Shown piece by piece: positions 20,673 to 29,617 of a stretch of 64,000 nucleotides of DNA; position 1 is the stretch's first letter, and each line of letters starts with the position of its first letter. The notes beneath the pieces are model-generated. The model did no database searches. It saw only the letters and a program-made list of their open reading frames with translations, and was not told the DNA's origin. This DNA comes from Flavobacterium segetis (GTDB lineage: Bacteria; Bacteroidota; Bacteroidia; Flavobacteriales; Flavobacteriaceae): assembly GCF_900129575.1 (NCBI RefSeq), contig NZ_FQWE01000005.1:62001-126000 (forward strand), given 5' to 3'. The translations under genes were made by a program, and so were the position numbers.

Positions 20673-21395
20673 TTAAGATGAAGCTTCTTCTTCCATTGTG
20701 TGATACACGTTCATAACGTCATCATCTTCTTCTAGTTTTTCAATTAATTTTTCTACATCTGCTACCTCAGCTTCTGTTAATTTTTTAGTAATTTGTGGGA
20801 TTCTCTCAAAACCAGACGAAAGGATTTCAATTCCTCTGGTTTCCAATTCTTTTTGGATTGTTCCAAAACTATTGAATGGCGCATAAATTAAAATGCCATC
20901 TTCATCTTCAAAAACTTCCTCTGCTCCAAAATCGATCAACTCTAATTCTAGTTCTTCGGGATCCATTCCGTTTGCAGGGATTCTAAAGTTGCAGGTATGG
21001 TCAAACATAAATTCGACTGAACCTTGAGTACCCATAGTTCCATTACATTTGTTAAAAAAACTTCTAACATTAGCAACAGTTCTGTTATTGTTATCTGTGG
21101 CTGTTTCGACAAGAATTGCGATTCCGTGTGGTGCATATCCCTCAAATAAAACTTCTTTATAGTTGGCTGTATCTTTATCAGTTGCTTTTTTAATAGCGCG
21201 TTCTACATTTTCTTTTGGCATATTAGCAGCCTTAGAATTTTGTATTACAGCTCTTAATCTTGAGTTTGCTTCAGGATTTGGACCGCCTTCCTTCACTGCC
21301 ATTACAATGTCTTTACCAATTCTGGTAAATGCTTTGGCCATTGCTGACCAACGTTTCATCTTTCTACCTTTTCTAAACTCAAACGCTCTTCCCAT
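20673..21395 (-). CDS. yebC: YebC/PmpR family protein
   Basis: A member of the conserved YebC/TACO1 family, described as a transcription regulator and also as a factor that eases translation of difficult peptides. The 240-residue protein starts MGRAFEFRKGRKMKRWSAMA, followed by the typical FTRIGKDIVMAVKEGGPNPEANSRL. The acidic C-terminal part is LEEDDDVMNVYHTMEE. An in-frame ATG at 21455 would add 20 residues, but a good promoter (21419-21450) lies inside that extension, so the start at 21395 is chosen. It has its own promoter and terminator. Confidence 0.92.
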   Translation of the reverse strand: MGRAFEFRKGRKMKRWSAMAKAFTRIGKDIVMAVKEGGPNPEANSRLRAVIQNSKAANMPKENVERAIKKATDKDTANYKEVLFEGYAPHGIAILVETATDNNNRTVANVRSFFNKCNGTMGTQGSVEFMFDHTCNFRIPANGMDPEELELELIDFGAEEVFEDEDGILIYAPFNSFGTIQKELETRGIEILSSGFERIPQITKKLTEAEVADVEKLIEKLEEDDDVMNVYHTMEEEASS

Positions 21396-21418
21396 TATTA
21401 TGATGTTATTATGTGTGG

Positions 21419-21450
21419 CAAAAGTACGTTTATTACTTATTTTTTCAAAA
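21419..21450 (-). promoter_or_regulatory. yebC promoter, TTG-N19-TAnnTTTG
   Basis: On the minus strand TTTTG, exactly 19 bases and TACTTTTG fit the Flavobacterium -33/-7 consensus. The -7 box ends 23 bases before the yebC ATG. Confidence 0.65.
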
Positions 21451-21482
21451 TACATTATTTATTATATCTACTACCACATATT

Positions 21483-21530
21483 AAAAAAAAAAAACACAAA
21501 GCCGCAGGGTTAAGTACTGGTTTGTGTTTT
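21483..21530 (-). terminator. terminator after gcvT
   Basis: AAAACACAAA (21491-21500) pairs with TTTGTGTTTT (21521-21530). On the minus strand the stem is followed by about 12 Ts. Confidence 0.8.
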
Positions 21531-21572
21531 AGTCTACTTGTTTTGTCTCTGTTAATTAGAGACGATAACTTT

Positions 21573-22655
21573 TTACTTTTTATAAAAGGGTGCTTTAACA
21601 ACTTTAGCAGGAACGTCATTTTTACGAATTCTGATAAAAATATCGCTATCAATAGCACTGTTTGCAACAGTTACATATCCAAGTCCAATTCCTTTATTTA
21701 TGGACGGTGACATGGTTCCTGATGTCACAACTCCTATTACATTTCCAGATCCATCAACAATTTCGTAATCGTGTCTTGGCACTGCACGTTCTTGCATTTC
21801 AAATGCAATTAGTTTTTTAGTAACTCCAGCTTCTTTTTGATTTTTTAAATTTTGTGAATTGGTAAATTCTTTATTGAATTTGGTAATCCAGCCTAATCCT
21901 GCTTCTAGTGGTGAGGTCGAATCATTAATATCATTCCCGTATAAACAAAAACCCATTTCAAGGCGTAATGTATCGCGAGCAGCAAGACCTATTGGTTTAA
22001 TTCCAAAACTGGCTCCAGCTTCAAAGACTTTATGCCAGATGTGTTCCACTTGATTATTTTTACAATAAATTTCGAAACCGCCTGAGCCTGTATAGCCTGT
22101 TGCTGAAATTATCACATTTTCAATTCCTGCAAAATCAGCTACTTCAAAGTGATAATATGGAATAGTTGATAAATTAATAGAAGTTAGCGATTGCATTGCT
22201 TCAACAGCTTTAGGACCTTGTATTGCCAAAAGCGAATAATCATCTGATAGATTTTTCATGTTCGCTCCCATGTTATTATGAGACGATATCCAGTTCCAGT
22301 CTTTATCGATGTTTGAAGCATTTACGACTAGTAGGTATTCTTCTTCCTTCATTTTATAGATAATTAGATCATCTACAATTCCACCATCATTGTTTGGCAA
22401 GCAGGAATATTGTGCTTTCCCTACAGTCAAAGTTGAAGCATCGTTAGAGCATACTTTTTGGATTAAATCCAAAGCATTTACACCGGATATTAAGAATTCT
22501 CCCATGTGAGAAACATCAAAAACTCCAACTGCGTTTCGTACAGTTTCGTGTTCTGCATTTACTCCTTCGTATAAAATAGGCATATTGTATCCAGCAAATG
22601 GAAGCATTTTAGCTCCTAAACTTTCGTGTATGTGCGTTAGCGCAGTATTTTTCAT
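21573..22655 (-). CDS. gcvT: glycine cleavage system T protein (aminomethyltransferase)
   Basis: Transfers the one-carbon unit from the aminomethyl arm of lipoylated H protein to tetrahydrofolate, releasing ammonia. The 360-residue length is usual. Family motifs include [13 protein letters not shown] near residue 47, [18 protein letters not shown] text near 110 ([14 protein letters not shown]), [15 protein letters not shown] near 185, and [19 protein letters not shown] near 225. The C-terminal beta-barrel ends [18 protein letters not shown]. It is a single gene with its own terminator; gcvH and gcvP are not in the window. It is adjacent to L-serine dehydratase on the same strand (gap about 200 bases), so both serve serine/glycine use. 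Confidence 0.95.
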   Translation of the reverse strand: MKNTALTHIHESLGAKMLPFAGYNMPILYEGVNAEHETVRNAVGVFDVSHMGEFLISGVNALDLIQKVCSNDASTLTVGKAQYSCLPNNDGGIVDDLIIYKMKEEEYLLVVNASNIDKDWNWISSHNNMGANMKNLSDDYSLLAIQGPKAVEAMQSLTSINLSTIPYYHFEVADFAGIENVIISATGYTGSGGFEIYCKNNQVEHIWHKVFEAGASFGIKPIGLAARDTLRLEMGFCLYGNDINDSTSPLEAGLGWITKFNKEFTNSQNLKNQKEAGVTKKLIAFEMQERAVPRHDYEIVDGSGNVIGVVTSGTMSPSINKGIGLGYVTVANSAIDSDIFIRIRKNDVPAKVVKAPFYKK

Positions 22656-22851
22656 TGTGATTTTATATATAAATTGATTGGGCTAATTTATTGTTTTTTT
22701 ATGGAGTGACAAAGAGGAGTAAGTGCAAAAATTAATTCCGCAATCGATTTAGTTATTCTAAAATTTTTTATTGTTTTTAGGGGAAAAGATACGAATGATA
22801 CCAATCAAAAAAGCGAATTAAAAATATCGAGAATCAATTAAAAATCATCAA

Positions 22852-24279
22852 TTAACAATCAGCCATATTTACAGCTATTGCTAAACCTCCCTCAGAAGTT
22901 TCTTTATATTTATTATTCATGTCTTTCGCTGTTTGCCACATGGTATCAACTACTTTATCAAGTGGAACTTTTGCATTTTTCGGATCTGTTTCTAATGCTA
23001 ATTCTGCTGCGTTTATTGCTTTTATGGCTCCCATTGTATTTCGTTCGATACAAGGAATTTGGACTAGACCGCCTATTGGGTCACATGTTAGCCCTAAATG
23101 ATGTTCCATTGCAATTTCGGCAGCCATTAAAACTTGTTCAGGAGTTCCGCCCATTAATTCGCATAAAGCAGCAGCAGCCATCGATGATGACACCCCTATT
23201 TCTGCTTGACAACCACCCATTGCCGCTGAAATTGTGGAACCTTTTTTGAAAATGCTTCCTATTTCACCAGCAACTAATAAAAATTGTTTTATTTCTTTTT
23301 GTCCAGCATTGTGATTTTCAATCACTAAATAATACATTAAAACAGCTGGTATTACTCCAGCACTTCCATTAGTTGGCGCTGTAACAACTCTCCCTAATGC
23401 AGCATTAACCTCGTTTACAGCAAGTGCAAAACAAGCAACCCATTTTAGAATTTGACGGAATTTAACCTCTGTTTTTCTAATTTCTTCCAGCCAGGTTTGA
23501 GGCGTATTATAATTAGCTAAACCGATAAGGTTTTGATGCATGTCAAATGCCCTTCGACGCACATTAAGTCCGCCTGGAAGAATTCCTTCAGAATGGCAAC
23601 CAATATGCATGCATTCTAACATTGTGCTCCAAATTCTCAATAATTCGTGATTAATTTCAGCTTCAGTACGCATTGATTTTTCATTTTCAAGAACTATCTC
23701 TGAAATTGATTTTTTCTCATGGGTGCAATATGATAAAAGGTCGGCAGCTTTGTCTATTGGGTAAGGAAAGGTACGTTTTATTTGAATTTTTTCTTTAGCA
23801 TTTACTCTTTCTTCTTTAACAACAAATCCTCCACCTATCGAATAAAAGGTAGAAATATAATTACTGCCATCATTAAAAAAAGCTTTGAAGGTCAATCCGT
23901 TTGCATGAAAGTCAAGAAAATTTTTATTGAATATTATATCTTCCGTGCTGTGAAATGAGATGATTTTTTCATTTCCTAGATTGATTTCGCTCCTAGATTG
24001 AATCGATTTAACTATTGAATTGATATTTTCTATAGGAATGTATTCTGGATCTTGACCGCTCAATCCTAACATTACAGCGAGATCCGTAGCGTGACCTTTG
24101 CCAGTTAAAGAAAGAGAACCGTAAAGATCAATTGTCACTTTATTTACATTATGAATTAAATTTAGAGTTCTTAATTCGCTTAAAAATCGCTCCGCAGCTC
24201 TCCAAGGTCCAAGTGTGTGTGAACTTGAAGGTCCAACACCAATTTTTAACATGTCGAAAACTGAGATACATTCTTCCAT
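22852..24279 (-). CDS. sdaA: L-serine ammonia-lyase (L-serine dehydratase), single-chain iron-sulfur type
   Basis: Converts L-serine to pyruvate and ammonia using a [4Fe-4S] cluster. The 475 residues join the beta domain (MEECISVFDMLKIGVGPSSS) and the alpha domain in one chain. The signature GPSSSHTLGPWRAAERF is at 17-33. Later stretches ECMHIGCHSEGILPGGLN, AAMGGCQAEIGVSSSM and LGLTCDPIGGLVQIPCIERN contain the cluster and active-site cysteines. The C-terminal Cys475, the last residue, matches the known tail-in-mouth cysteine of this family. A -7-like TATATTTG lies 25 bases upstream of the start. Confidence 0.95.
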   Translation of the reverse strand: MEECISVFDMLKIGVGPSSSHTLGPWRAAERFLSELRTLNLIHNVNKVTIDLYGSLSLTGKGHATDLAVMLGLSGQDPEYIPIENINSIVKSIQSRSEINLGNEKIISFHSTEDIIFNKNFLDFHANGLTFKAFFNDGSNYISTFYSIGGGFVVKEERVNAKEKIQIKRTFPYPIDKAADLLSYCTHEKKSISEIVLENEKSMRTEAEINHELLRIWSTMLECMHIGCHSEGILPGGLNVRRRAFDMHQNLIGLANYNTPQTWLEEIRKTEVKFRQILKWVACFALAVNEVNAALGRVVTAPTNGSAGVIPAVLMYYLVIENHNAGQKEIKQFLLVAGEIGSIFKKGSTISAAMGGCQAEIGVSSSMAAAALCELMGGTPEQVLMAAEIAMEHHLGLTCDPIGGLVQIPCIERNTMGAIKAINAAELALETDPKNAKVPLDKVVDTMWQTAKDMNNKYKETSEGGLAIAVNMADC

Positions 24280-24303
24280 CTGTTATATGAATTTTGTGAT
24301 TCG

Positions 24304-24311
24304 CAAATATA
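24304..24311 (-). promoter_or_regulatory. putative -7 element of sdaA
   Basis: TATATTTG on the minus strand, 25 bases before the sdaA ATG. No good TTG is found at the expected distance, so support is partial. Confidence 0.3.
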
Positions 24312-24457
24312 GTAGAATGTTCTTAGGATCTGAATGATTGAGCGAATATAATTGTCTATTTAATAATTTTTCATATTTATTTCAAGCAAATCTGTAATGT
24401 ATAGGTTATTTGAATGAAAATCTATTTTTTTTATGAACTATTATTATAGGAGATGGC

Positions 24458-24488
24458 TTGTGCGCTATTTGTTAAAACGCTATTTTTG
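24458..24488 (+). promoter_or_regulatory. putative promoter of the first M14 peptidase gene
   Basis: TTG (24458-24460), a 20-base spacer and TATTTTTG (24481-24488) lie 24 bases before the chosen ATG. They fall within the longer ORF that starts at 24453, which argues against that start. Confidence 0.42.
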
Positions 24489-24512
24489 GGATCAGATTTA
24501 ACTTTAATCACT

Positions 24513-27020
24513 ATGAAGAAAACCATTTTAAGTTTCTGTTTAATGCTTGCTTTTGTAAGTAACATTAGCGCACAACTACAGAGTCCTACAGAATTTTTAC
24601 CTGCATATGGCAAGCAAATAACCCATTATCATCAGGTAGAAGATTATTTTAAGTATCTAACTGACAAGTCAAATCTCATAAAACAGCAAAAGTATGGTTT
24701 AACACCGGAGCTCAGAGATTTGAATGTATTTTTTATTTCAAGTCCTGAAAATTTGGCTAATCTCGAACAAATTCGAAACAATAACCTAGCTGCAATAGGA
24801 TTGTCAAATAGTAAAAACCAAATGATTGGCGACAAGCTAATTGTCTGGTTGAGTTTTAATGTTCATGGAAATGAATTTGCTGGAACTGAAAGTGCTATGA
24901 CAGTTGCGTATGAGCTTATTAATCCAACAAATATCGAAACTAAAAAATGGCTAGAAAACACCATCGTTATTTTAGATCCGTGTATCAATCCTGACGGATA
25001 TTCAAGATATGGTAATTGGTTAAGAGAAATTTCAGGTAAAAAAAATCATCCTGAACTTTCTGATCGAGAACACATGGAAGACTGGCCTGGCGGCAGATAC
25101 AATCATTATCTTTTTGATTTAAATAGAGATTGGGCTTGGCAAACACAACCAGAAAGTCAACAACGTATCGCTTTGTATAATAAATGGATGCCACAAGTAC
25201 ACACTGATGTGCACGAACAAGGCTTTGATTCACCATATTTTTTTCCACCATCTGCTGAACCTATTCATGAATATATAGAAAAGTATCAAAGAGATTTTCA
25301 TGATGTTTTAGGAAAGAACATGTCCAAGAAATTTGATAGTAATAATTGGTTATACAATACGAGCGAACGCTTTGATTTGTTTTATCCAAGTTATGGTGAT
25401 ACATACCCGGCTTACAACGGAGCAGTAGGAATGACATTAGAGCAAGGAGGTATAGGAGCGGGTAGGGAAGTTATGATGAGTAATGGAACTACTTTGTCCA
25501 TCAAAGATCGCTATACGCATCATGCCGCTGCTGTACTTACGGTCGTGGAATCAGCAGCAGCACAAGCAGATGTTTTATTGAAAGGATTTCGAGGTTTCAT
25601 GAACAATTCTCGCAAAACAGTGAAAGGATATTACAAGATGTATGTCATGAAAAACAATCCCAAATTGGTACAATTAGCTGAATTACTTAAAAAGAATAAT
25701 ATCGATTTCAGTTATGCTGATGCGAATGTAAAAGCCTCTGGATTCAATTACAGCACAAAATCAGAAAAAGGTTTTACAATTGAGACTAATGATTTAATTG
25801 TAAAAGTAGATCAGCCTAAAGCTGTTTTTGCTCAAGTTCTTTTTGAACCTAATCAAAAGTTGAATGATAGTTTATCTTACGATATTACCGCGTGGGCATT
25901 ACCTTTAGCGTACGGTATTGAAGGCTATGCCGTAAAAAACAGTTTGGATTTTAAAACAAAAGTAGCAATTGAAATAAAAGAAAAAGTTGTCCCACAAAAT
26001 GTATATGCTTTTCATATTCCTTGGAATAATAGAATTTCTGCACAAGTTTTATCACTACTTCACCAAAATAATATAAAAGTGCGTTCAGCCATGAAGAAAG
26101 CTGTTTTTGGCGATGTAATAATAGAAGCAGGTGGATTGCTTGTAAGTAAAGCTGATAATCCTAAAGTGGTGGATTTTGAAAAAACAATTTCAAAACTTAT
26201 TAAAGTCAAAGATGATTATAATTACATAACAAGTGGTTTTTCATCAAATGCCAGAGATGCAGGTGGGGAAAACTTTAATTTATTGAAGGCTCCAAAAGTT
26301 CTATTATTGTCTGGAAGGGGGATAAGCTCGACTGAGTTTGGCGCTACTTGGTTTTATCTTCAGGAAACAGTTGATTATCCTGTGAGTGTTGTTGAAATAA
26401 ATAATCTAAAAAGGATAAATCTCTCGGATTTTAACACAATTATATTAGCTGATGGAGATTATGATCTCTCTGATGATCAACAAAAGAAAATGGAAGATTG
26501 GATTAAAAATGGTGGAAAAGTAATTGCAATGAACGGAGCACTTTCTCTTTTTGAAGGAAAAGATGGTTACGCACTTAAGGTGTACGCTACCGATGATGAT
26601 AAAACAGCCGCTGAAAAAGAGTCAGATCTAGAAGTATTAAAGGAACGGTTTTTAGATTTTCAAAATGCAGAACGAAGAGAGATTTCTAAATCAATTCCTG
26701 GAGCAATAATAGAAAATCAATTGAATAAAAGTCATCCTTTATCATTTGGTTTAGGTGATATTTATTATAGCTTGAAAACGGACGGCACTTACTTTTCACT
26801 TTTGAAAGATGCAATCAATGTTGCATATATTCCTAAAGACTATAAAAGCTACGGTTTTATAGGACATGAAATTAAAAAGAAATTAAAAAATACGGTAAGT
26901 TTTGCAGTTGACTCGAAAGGAAAAGGATGTGTTATTTACATGGTAGATAATCCCTTATTTAGAGGTTTTTGGGAAAATGGCAATCTACTTTTCAGTAATG
27001 CTTTGTTTCTCGTTAATTAA
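24513..27020 (+). CDS. M14-family zinc carboxypeptidase, exported, large form
   Basis: A zinc metallopeptidase related to carboxypeptidase A. The 835-residue protein has a signal peptide (MKKTILSFCLMLAFVSNISA), so it works outside the cytoplasm. The M14 domain (about 40-370) shows the zinc pair His/Glu in NVHGNEFAGTESA, the third ligand region in PQVHTDVHEQG, the substrate-binding GRYNHYLFDLNRDW, and a general-base Glu candidate in VGMTLEQGG. The rest (about 380-835) carries a glutamine-amidotransferase/flavodoxin-like stretch (KVLLLSGRGISSTEFGATWF, then MEDWIKNGGKVIAMNGALS) without an obvious nucleophile. A paralogue of nearly the same length and order is at 46933-49449. The start at 24513 is preferred over 24453 because only it begins at the signal peptide. 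Confidence 0.9.
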   Translation: MKKTILSFCLMLAFVSNISAQLQSPTEFLPAYGKQITHYHQVEDYFKYLTDKSNLIKQQKYGLTPELRDLNVFFISSPENLANLEQIRNNNLAAIGLSNSKNQMIGDKLIVWLSFNVHGNEFAGTESAMTVAYELINPTNIETKKWLENTIVILDPCINPDGYSRYGNWLREISGKKNHPELSDREHMEDWPGGRYNHYLFDLNRDWAWQTQPESQQRIALYNKWMPQVHTDVHEQGFDSPYFFPPSAEPIHEYIEKYQRDFHDVLGKNMSKKFDSNNWLYNTSERFDLFYPSYGDTYPAYNGAVGMTLEQGGIGAGREVMMSNGTTLSIKDRYTHHAAAVLTVVESAAAQADVLLKGFRGFMNNSRKTVKGYYKMYVMKNNPKLVQLAELLKKNNIDFSYADANVKASGFNYSTKSEKGFTIETNDLIVKVDQPKAVFAQVLFEPNQKLNDSLSYDITAWALPLAYGIEGYAVKNSLDFKTKVAIEIKEKVVPQNVYAFHIPWNNRISAQVLSLLHQNNIKVRSAMKKAVFGDVIIEAGGLLVSKADNPKVVDFEKTISKLIKVKDDYNYITSGFSSNARDAGGENFNLLKAPKVLLLSGRGISSTEFGATWFYLQETVDYPVSVVEINNLKRINLSDFNTIILADGDYDLSDDQQKKMEDWIKNGGKVIAMNGALSLFEGKDGYALKVYATDDDKTAAEKESDLEVLKERFLDFQNAERREISKSIPGAIIENQLNKSHPLSFGLGDIYYSLKTDGTYFSLLKDAINVAYIPKDYKSYGFIGHEIKKKLKNTVSFAVDSKGKGCVIYMVDNPLFRGFWENGNLLFSNALFLVN

Positions 27021-27071
27021 TATAACAGTATGTAAAGTCTGGTAAAGTAGATTTACGATAGAGTATTTATA

Positions 27072-27108
27072 TAAAAAAAAAGAGCATGATAAAGTGCTCT
27101 TTTTTTTG
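27072..27108. terminator. bidirectional terminator between the M14 gene and the small lipoprotein gene
   Basis: Stem AGAGCA (27081-27086) with TGCTCT (27095-27100), preceded by nine As and followed by eight Ts, lies between two convergent genes. Confidence 0.8.
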
Positions 27109-27142
27109 TTTTTATAGACGCATTGAACTTATTCTTCGCTTT

Positions 27143-27316
27143 TTATTTACCGCCAAAGATTTTACTGATGATAAAGATAATTATTGCTATGACAGCAACT
27201 ACTACAAATATACCAACTCCAACGCCGGCTTTAAAAATTCCTTCGATTACTGAACAGCTTGAAAATGATATTAATACTATAAAAAGCATCATTAAACGTG
27301 TCATTTGTTTTTGCAT
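27143..27316 (-). CDS. small lipoprotein with one membrane segment, 57 residues
   Basis: A short minus-strand gene beginning MQKQMTRLMMLFIVLISF. A lipobox-like SFSSC puts the lipidated Cys near residue 21. The mature part is only about 36 residues: a short linker (SVIEGIFKAG) and a Val/Ile-rich hydrophobic segment (VGVGIFVVVAVIAIIIFIIS) ending KIFGGK. Such tiny lipoproteins occur in other flavobacteria, but I know no function. The opposite strand also has an open frame, but the lipoprotein features and the convergent terminator favour the minus strand. Confidence 0.72.
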   Translation of the reverse strand: MQKQMTRLMMLFIVLISFSSCSVIEGIFKAGVGVGIFVVVAVIAIIIFIISKIFGGK

Positions 27317-27326
27317 GATAAATTAG

Positions 27327-27642
27327 TTAAGGTTGAAGTGTAAATTTATAAACGGAGTATAAAAATAGCATTACATAATTATTTTAAAAGATTATGGAAT
27401 TTTAGTAAGTGCTATCGGAACACTATATCTGCATAAATTAATGGGAAGTGTTATACTTTAAGTAAATCGAAAGTTATTATAAAATGGTAAAATTTACTTT
27501 TTATATTTTTTATTTGTCTTGTTTTCTCTAAGGAAAATTCTCTGTGACTGAGCAAGATAATATGATTTGTATTCTGACTAATAAATTTTTAAATCATTAA
27601 ATGGAATTAGTATATTTGTACAATTAAAGAATTCAAACCATT
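27327..27642. other. intergenic stretch upstream of pyrR
   Basis: About 315 bases with no ORF. A -7-like TATATTTG sits 25 bases before pyrR. I could not find a PyrR-type anti-antiterminator structure, though a subtle one could be missed by eye. Confidence 0.4.
27611..27618 (+). promoter_or_regulatory. putative -7 element of pyrR
   Basis: TATATTTG at 27611-27618; the -33 position is T-rich but lacks a clear TTG. The implied transcript starts close to the pyrR ATG, leaving little room for a leader attenuator. Confidence 0.33.
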
Positions 27643-28182
27643 ATGAGTCAAAAAGTATTACTTACTGCTAAAGAAGTTACTATTATTTTACATCGTTTGG
27701 CTTGTCAATTAATTGAAAAACATTTTGATTTTTCAGATACTATTTTAGTTGGAATTCAACCACGTGGCGTTTTTTTGGCAGAGCGATTAAAAGAAATATT
27801 GGAGAATAAATATTGTACTCCAGAAATTAAACTGGGTTATCTTGATATCACTTTCTTTAGAGATGACTTTCGTAGGACAGATAAACCATTAGAAGCTAAT
27901 AAAACTAAAATTAATTTTATTGTCGAAAATAAAAAAGTGATCTTTATAGATGATGTGCTTTTTACCGGACGAAGTATTAGATCAGCTTTGACCGCAATAC
28001 AATCTTTTGGACGACCGTCTGAAATTGAGCTATTAGTTTTAATAGATAGACGTTTCAGTCGTAATTTGCCTATACAACCTGATTATAGAGGAAGACAAGT
28101 TGATGCAATTAATGGCGAAAAAGTAAAAGTAAGTTGGAAAGAAAACGATGATGAAGATGGAGTTTATTTAATTACAAGTTAG
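27643..28182 (+). CDS. pyrR: PyrR: pyr operon regulator / uracil phosphoribosyltransferase
   Basis: In Bacillus, PyrR binds UMP and the pyr mRNA leader to cause attenuation, and has weak uracil phosphoribosyltransferase activity. This 179-residue protein has the type I phosphoribosyltransferase fold with the PRPP-binding loop VIFIDDVLFTGRSIRSALTA near residues 105-124, and the PyrR-type DITFFRDDF near 69-77. The C-terminal RRFSRNLPIQPDYRGRQVD is also typical. It precedes pyrB by 43 bases on the same strand. Given the short apparent leader of pyrR, control by mRNA binding is uncertain here. Confidence 0.92.
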   Translation: MSQKVLLTAKEVTIILHRLACQLIEKHFDFSDTILVGIQPRGVFLAERLKEILENKYCTPEIKLGYLDITFFRDDFRRTDKPLEANKTKINFIVENKKVIFIDDVLFTGRSIRSALTAIQSFGRPSEIELLVLIDRRFSRNLPIQPDYRGRQVDAINGEKVKVSWKENDDEDGVYLITS

Positions 28183-28225
28183 AAATTATTAAGACTAACT
28201 ATTAAAAACTAATAACCGTAAAAAA

Positions 28226-29152
28226 ATGAAAGAATTAAGCGTAAATCATCTATTAGGAATTAAATACATCAATAAAAATGATATTGACCTAATTTTTGAA
28301 ACAGCCGATCATTTTAAAGAGGTAATAAATAGACCCATTAAAAAAGTACCTTCATTACGAGACATTACAATTGCCAATGTTTTCTTTGAAAATAGTACAA
28401 GAACAAAACTCTCTTTTGAATTAGCCCAAAAACGCTTGTCAGCTGATGTTATTAGTTTTTCAGCAGCTCAATCTTCTGTTAAAAAAGGAGAAACACTTAT
28501 TGATACTGTTAACAATATATTATCTATGAAAGTAGATATGGTTGTAATGCGCCATTCCAATCCTGGCGCAGCTTATTTTTTATCAAAAAATGTGAAAGCA
28601 AGTATTGTAAATGCTGGTGATGGAGCTCATGAACATCCTACACAAGCTCTATTAGATAGCTATTCAATAAGGGAAAAGTTAGGCGAAGTAGCTGGAAAAA
28701 AAGTAGTTATTGTTGGTGATGTTTTGCATTCTCGAGTTGCATTATCTAATATTTATGCTTTGCAAATGCAGGGTGCCGATGTAAAAGTATGTGGTCCAAA
28801 GACACTAATTCCAAGACACATAGAGTCACTAGGAGTGAGGGTTGAACCTAATTTAAGAAAAGCACTCGAATGGTGCGATGTTGCAAATATGTTGCGTGTT
28901 CAAAATGAGCGTATGGATGTAAATTGTTTTCCATCAACGCGAGAATACGCACAGCAATATGGTCTTGATAAAGTACTTTTAGATTCCTTGAATAAGGAAA
29001 TTGTGATCATGCATCCGGGACCCATCAATCGTGGAGTTGAAATTACTAGTGAAGTTGCTGATTCTAGCCAATCAGTAATTTTAAATCAAGTGGAAAATGG
29101 AGTTGCAATTAGAATGGCGGTAATTTATCTTTTAGCCTCTAAAATTCAATAA
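28226..29152 (+). CDS. pyrB: aspartate carbamoyltransferase catalytic subunit
   Basis: First committed step of pyrimidine synthesis: carbamoyl phosphate plus aspartate gives N-carbamoylaspartate. The 308-residue protein has the carbamoyl-phosphate motif STRT (57-60, in FFENSTRTKLSFELA), HPTQALLDSY near residue 137, and the aspartate-binding region ending in MHPGPINRGVEI near residue 260. No pyrI regulatory subunit is adjacent, as is usual when pyrB pairs with pyrR. It is co-directional with pyrR and likely co-transcribed. Confidence 0.95.
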   Translation: MKELSVNHLLGIKYINKNDIDLIFETADHFKEVINRPIKKVPSLRDITIANVFFENSTRTKLSFELAQKRLSADVISFSAAQSSVKKGETLIDTVNNILSMKVDMVVMRHSNPGAAYFLSKNVKASIVNAGDGAHEHPTQALLDSYSIREKLGEVAGKKVVIVGDVLHSRVALSNIYALQMQGADVKVCGPKTLIPRHIESLGVRVEPNLRKALEWCDVANMLRVQNERMDVNCFPSTREYAQQYGLDKVLLDSLNKEIVIMHPGPINRGVEITSEVADSSQSVILNQVENGVAIRMAVIYLLASKIQ

Positions 29153-29226
29153 AGTAGTTGATATTTGCGTAAATTAGCTATCTAAGCAACTAACCTCCGT
29201 GCTAACGGATTCTGAAACGAAGCAAA

Positions 29227-29559
29227 ATGAAAGTAGATCAAAAATCCCATACAATTACTATCAAAGATACGCAGGGTGATTTCACTGGTTTTTTAATGAA
29301 AGTAACGCATCAATTTAAAACCTTTGAAAATTATAATATTATTATCGATTTACAGCAGCATAATGAATTATCGTTGAGCCATGTTAAGGAATTTTTACCT
29401 CTCTCAAAGCAACATAAAAAGACTAAGAAATCATTTGTGATTGTAGTTTCTGGCGTCGATTACAATGCTATACCGGCAAAATTGACGGTTGTTCCATCAC
29501 TTTTAGAGGCTCGAGATATTATCGAAATGGAGGAGATAGAAAGAGATTTAGGTTTCTAA
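29227..29559 (+). CDS. small STAS-like protein next to rnz
   Basis: A 110-residue cytoplasmic protein. Alternating strands and helices (YNIIIDLQQHNELSLSHVKEF, then KSFVIVVSGVDYNAIPAK, and a helix near the end, LLEARDIIEMEEIERDLGF) suggest a STAS/SpoIIAA-like fold, but no phosphorylatable motif is evident. It lies 58 bases upstream of rnz on the same strand and may share its transcript. The function is not known to me. Confidence 0.75.
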   Translation: MKVDQKSHTITIKDTQGDFTGFLMKVTHQFKTFENYNIIIDLQQHNELSLSHVKEFLPLSKQHKKTKKSFVIVVSGVDYNAIPAKLTVVPSLLEARDIIEMEEIERDLGF

Positions 29560-29617
29560 TAAATTTTCTTGTGTTTTACTTTTTTATTATGAATCCCAAA
29601 CTGAAACTACAAAAAAA

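Noticed and set aside
22878..23249. 123-codon open frame on the plus strand within sdaA
   Set aside because: It lies wholly inside a firmly identified gene on the other strand and has no family-like composition.
27123..27326. 67-codon plus-strand open frame
   Set aside because: The minus strand of the same place encodes a better supported small lipoprotein with a lipobox and a convergent terminator.
27483..27642. PyrR-binding attenuator in front of pyrR
   Set aside because: No anti-antiterminator or terminator pair could be found, and the apparent promoter is too close to the start.
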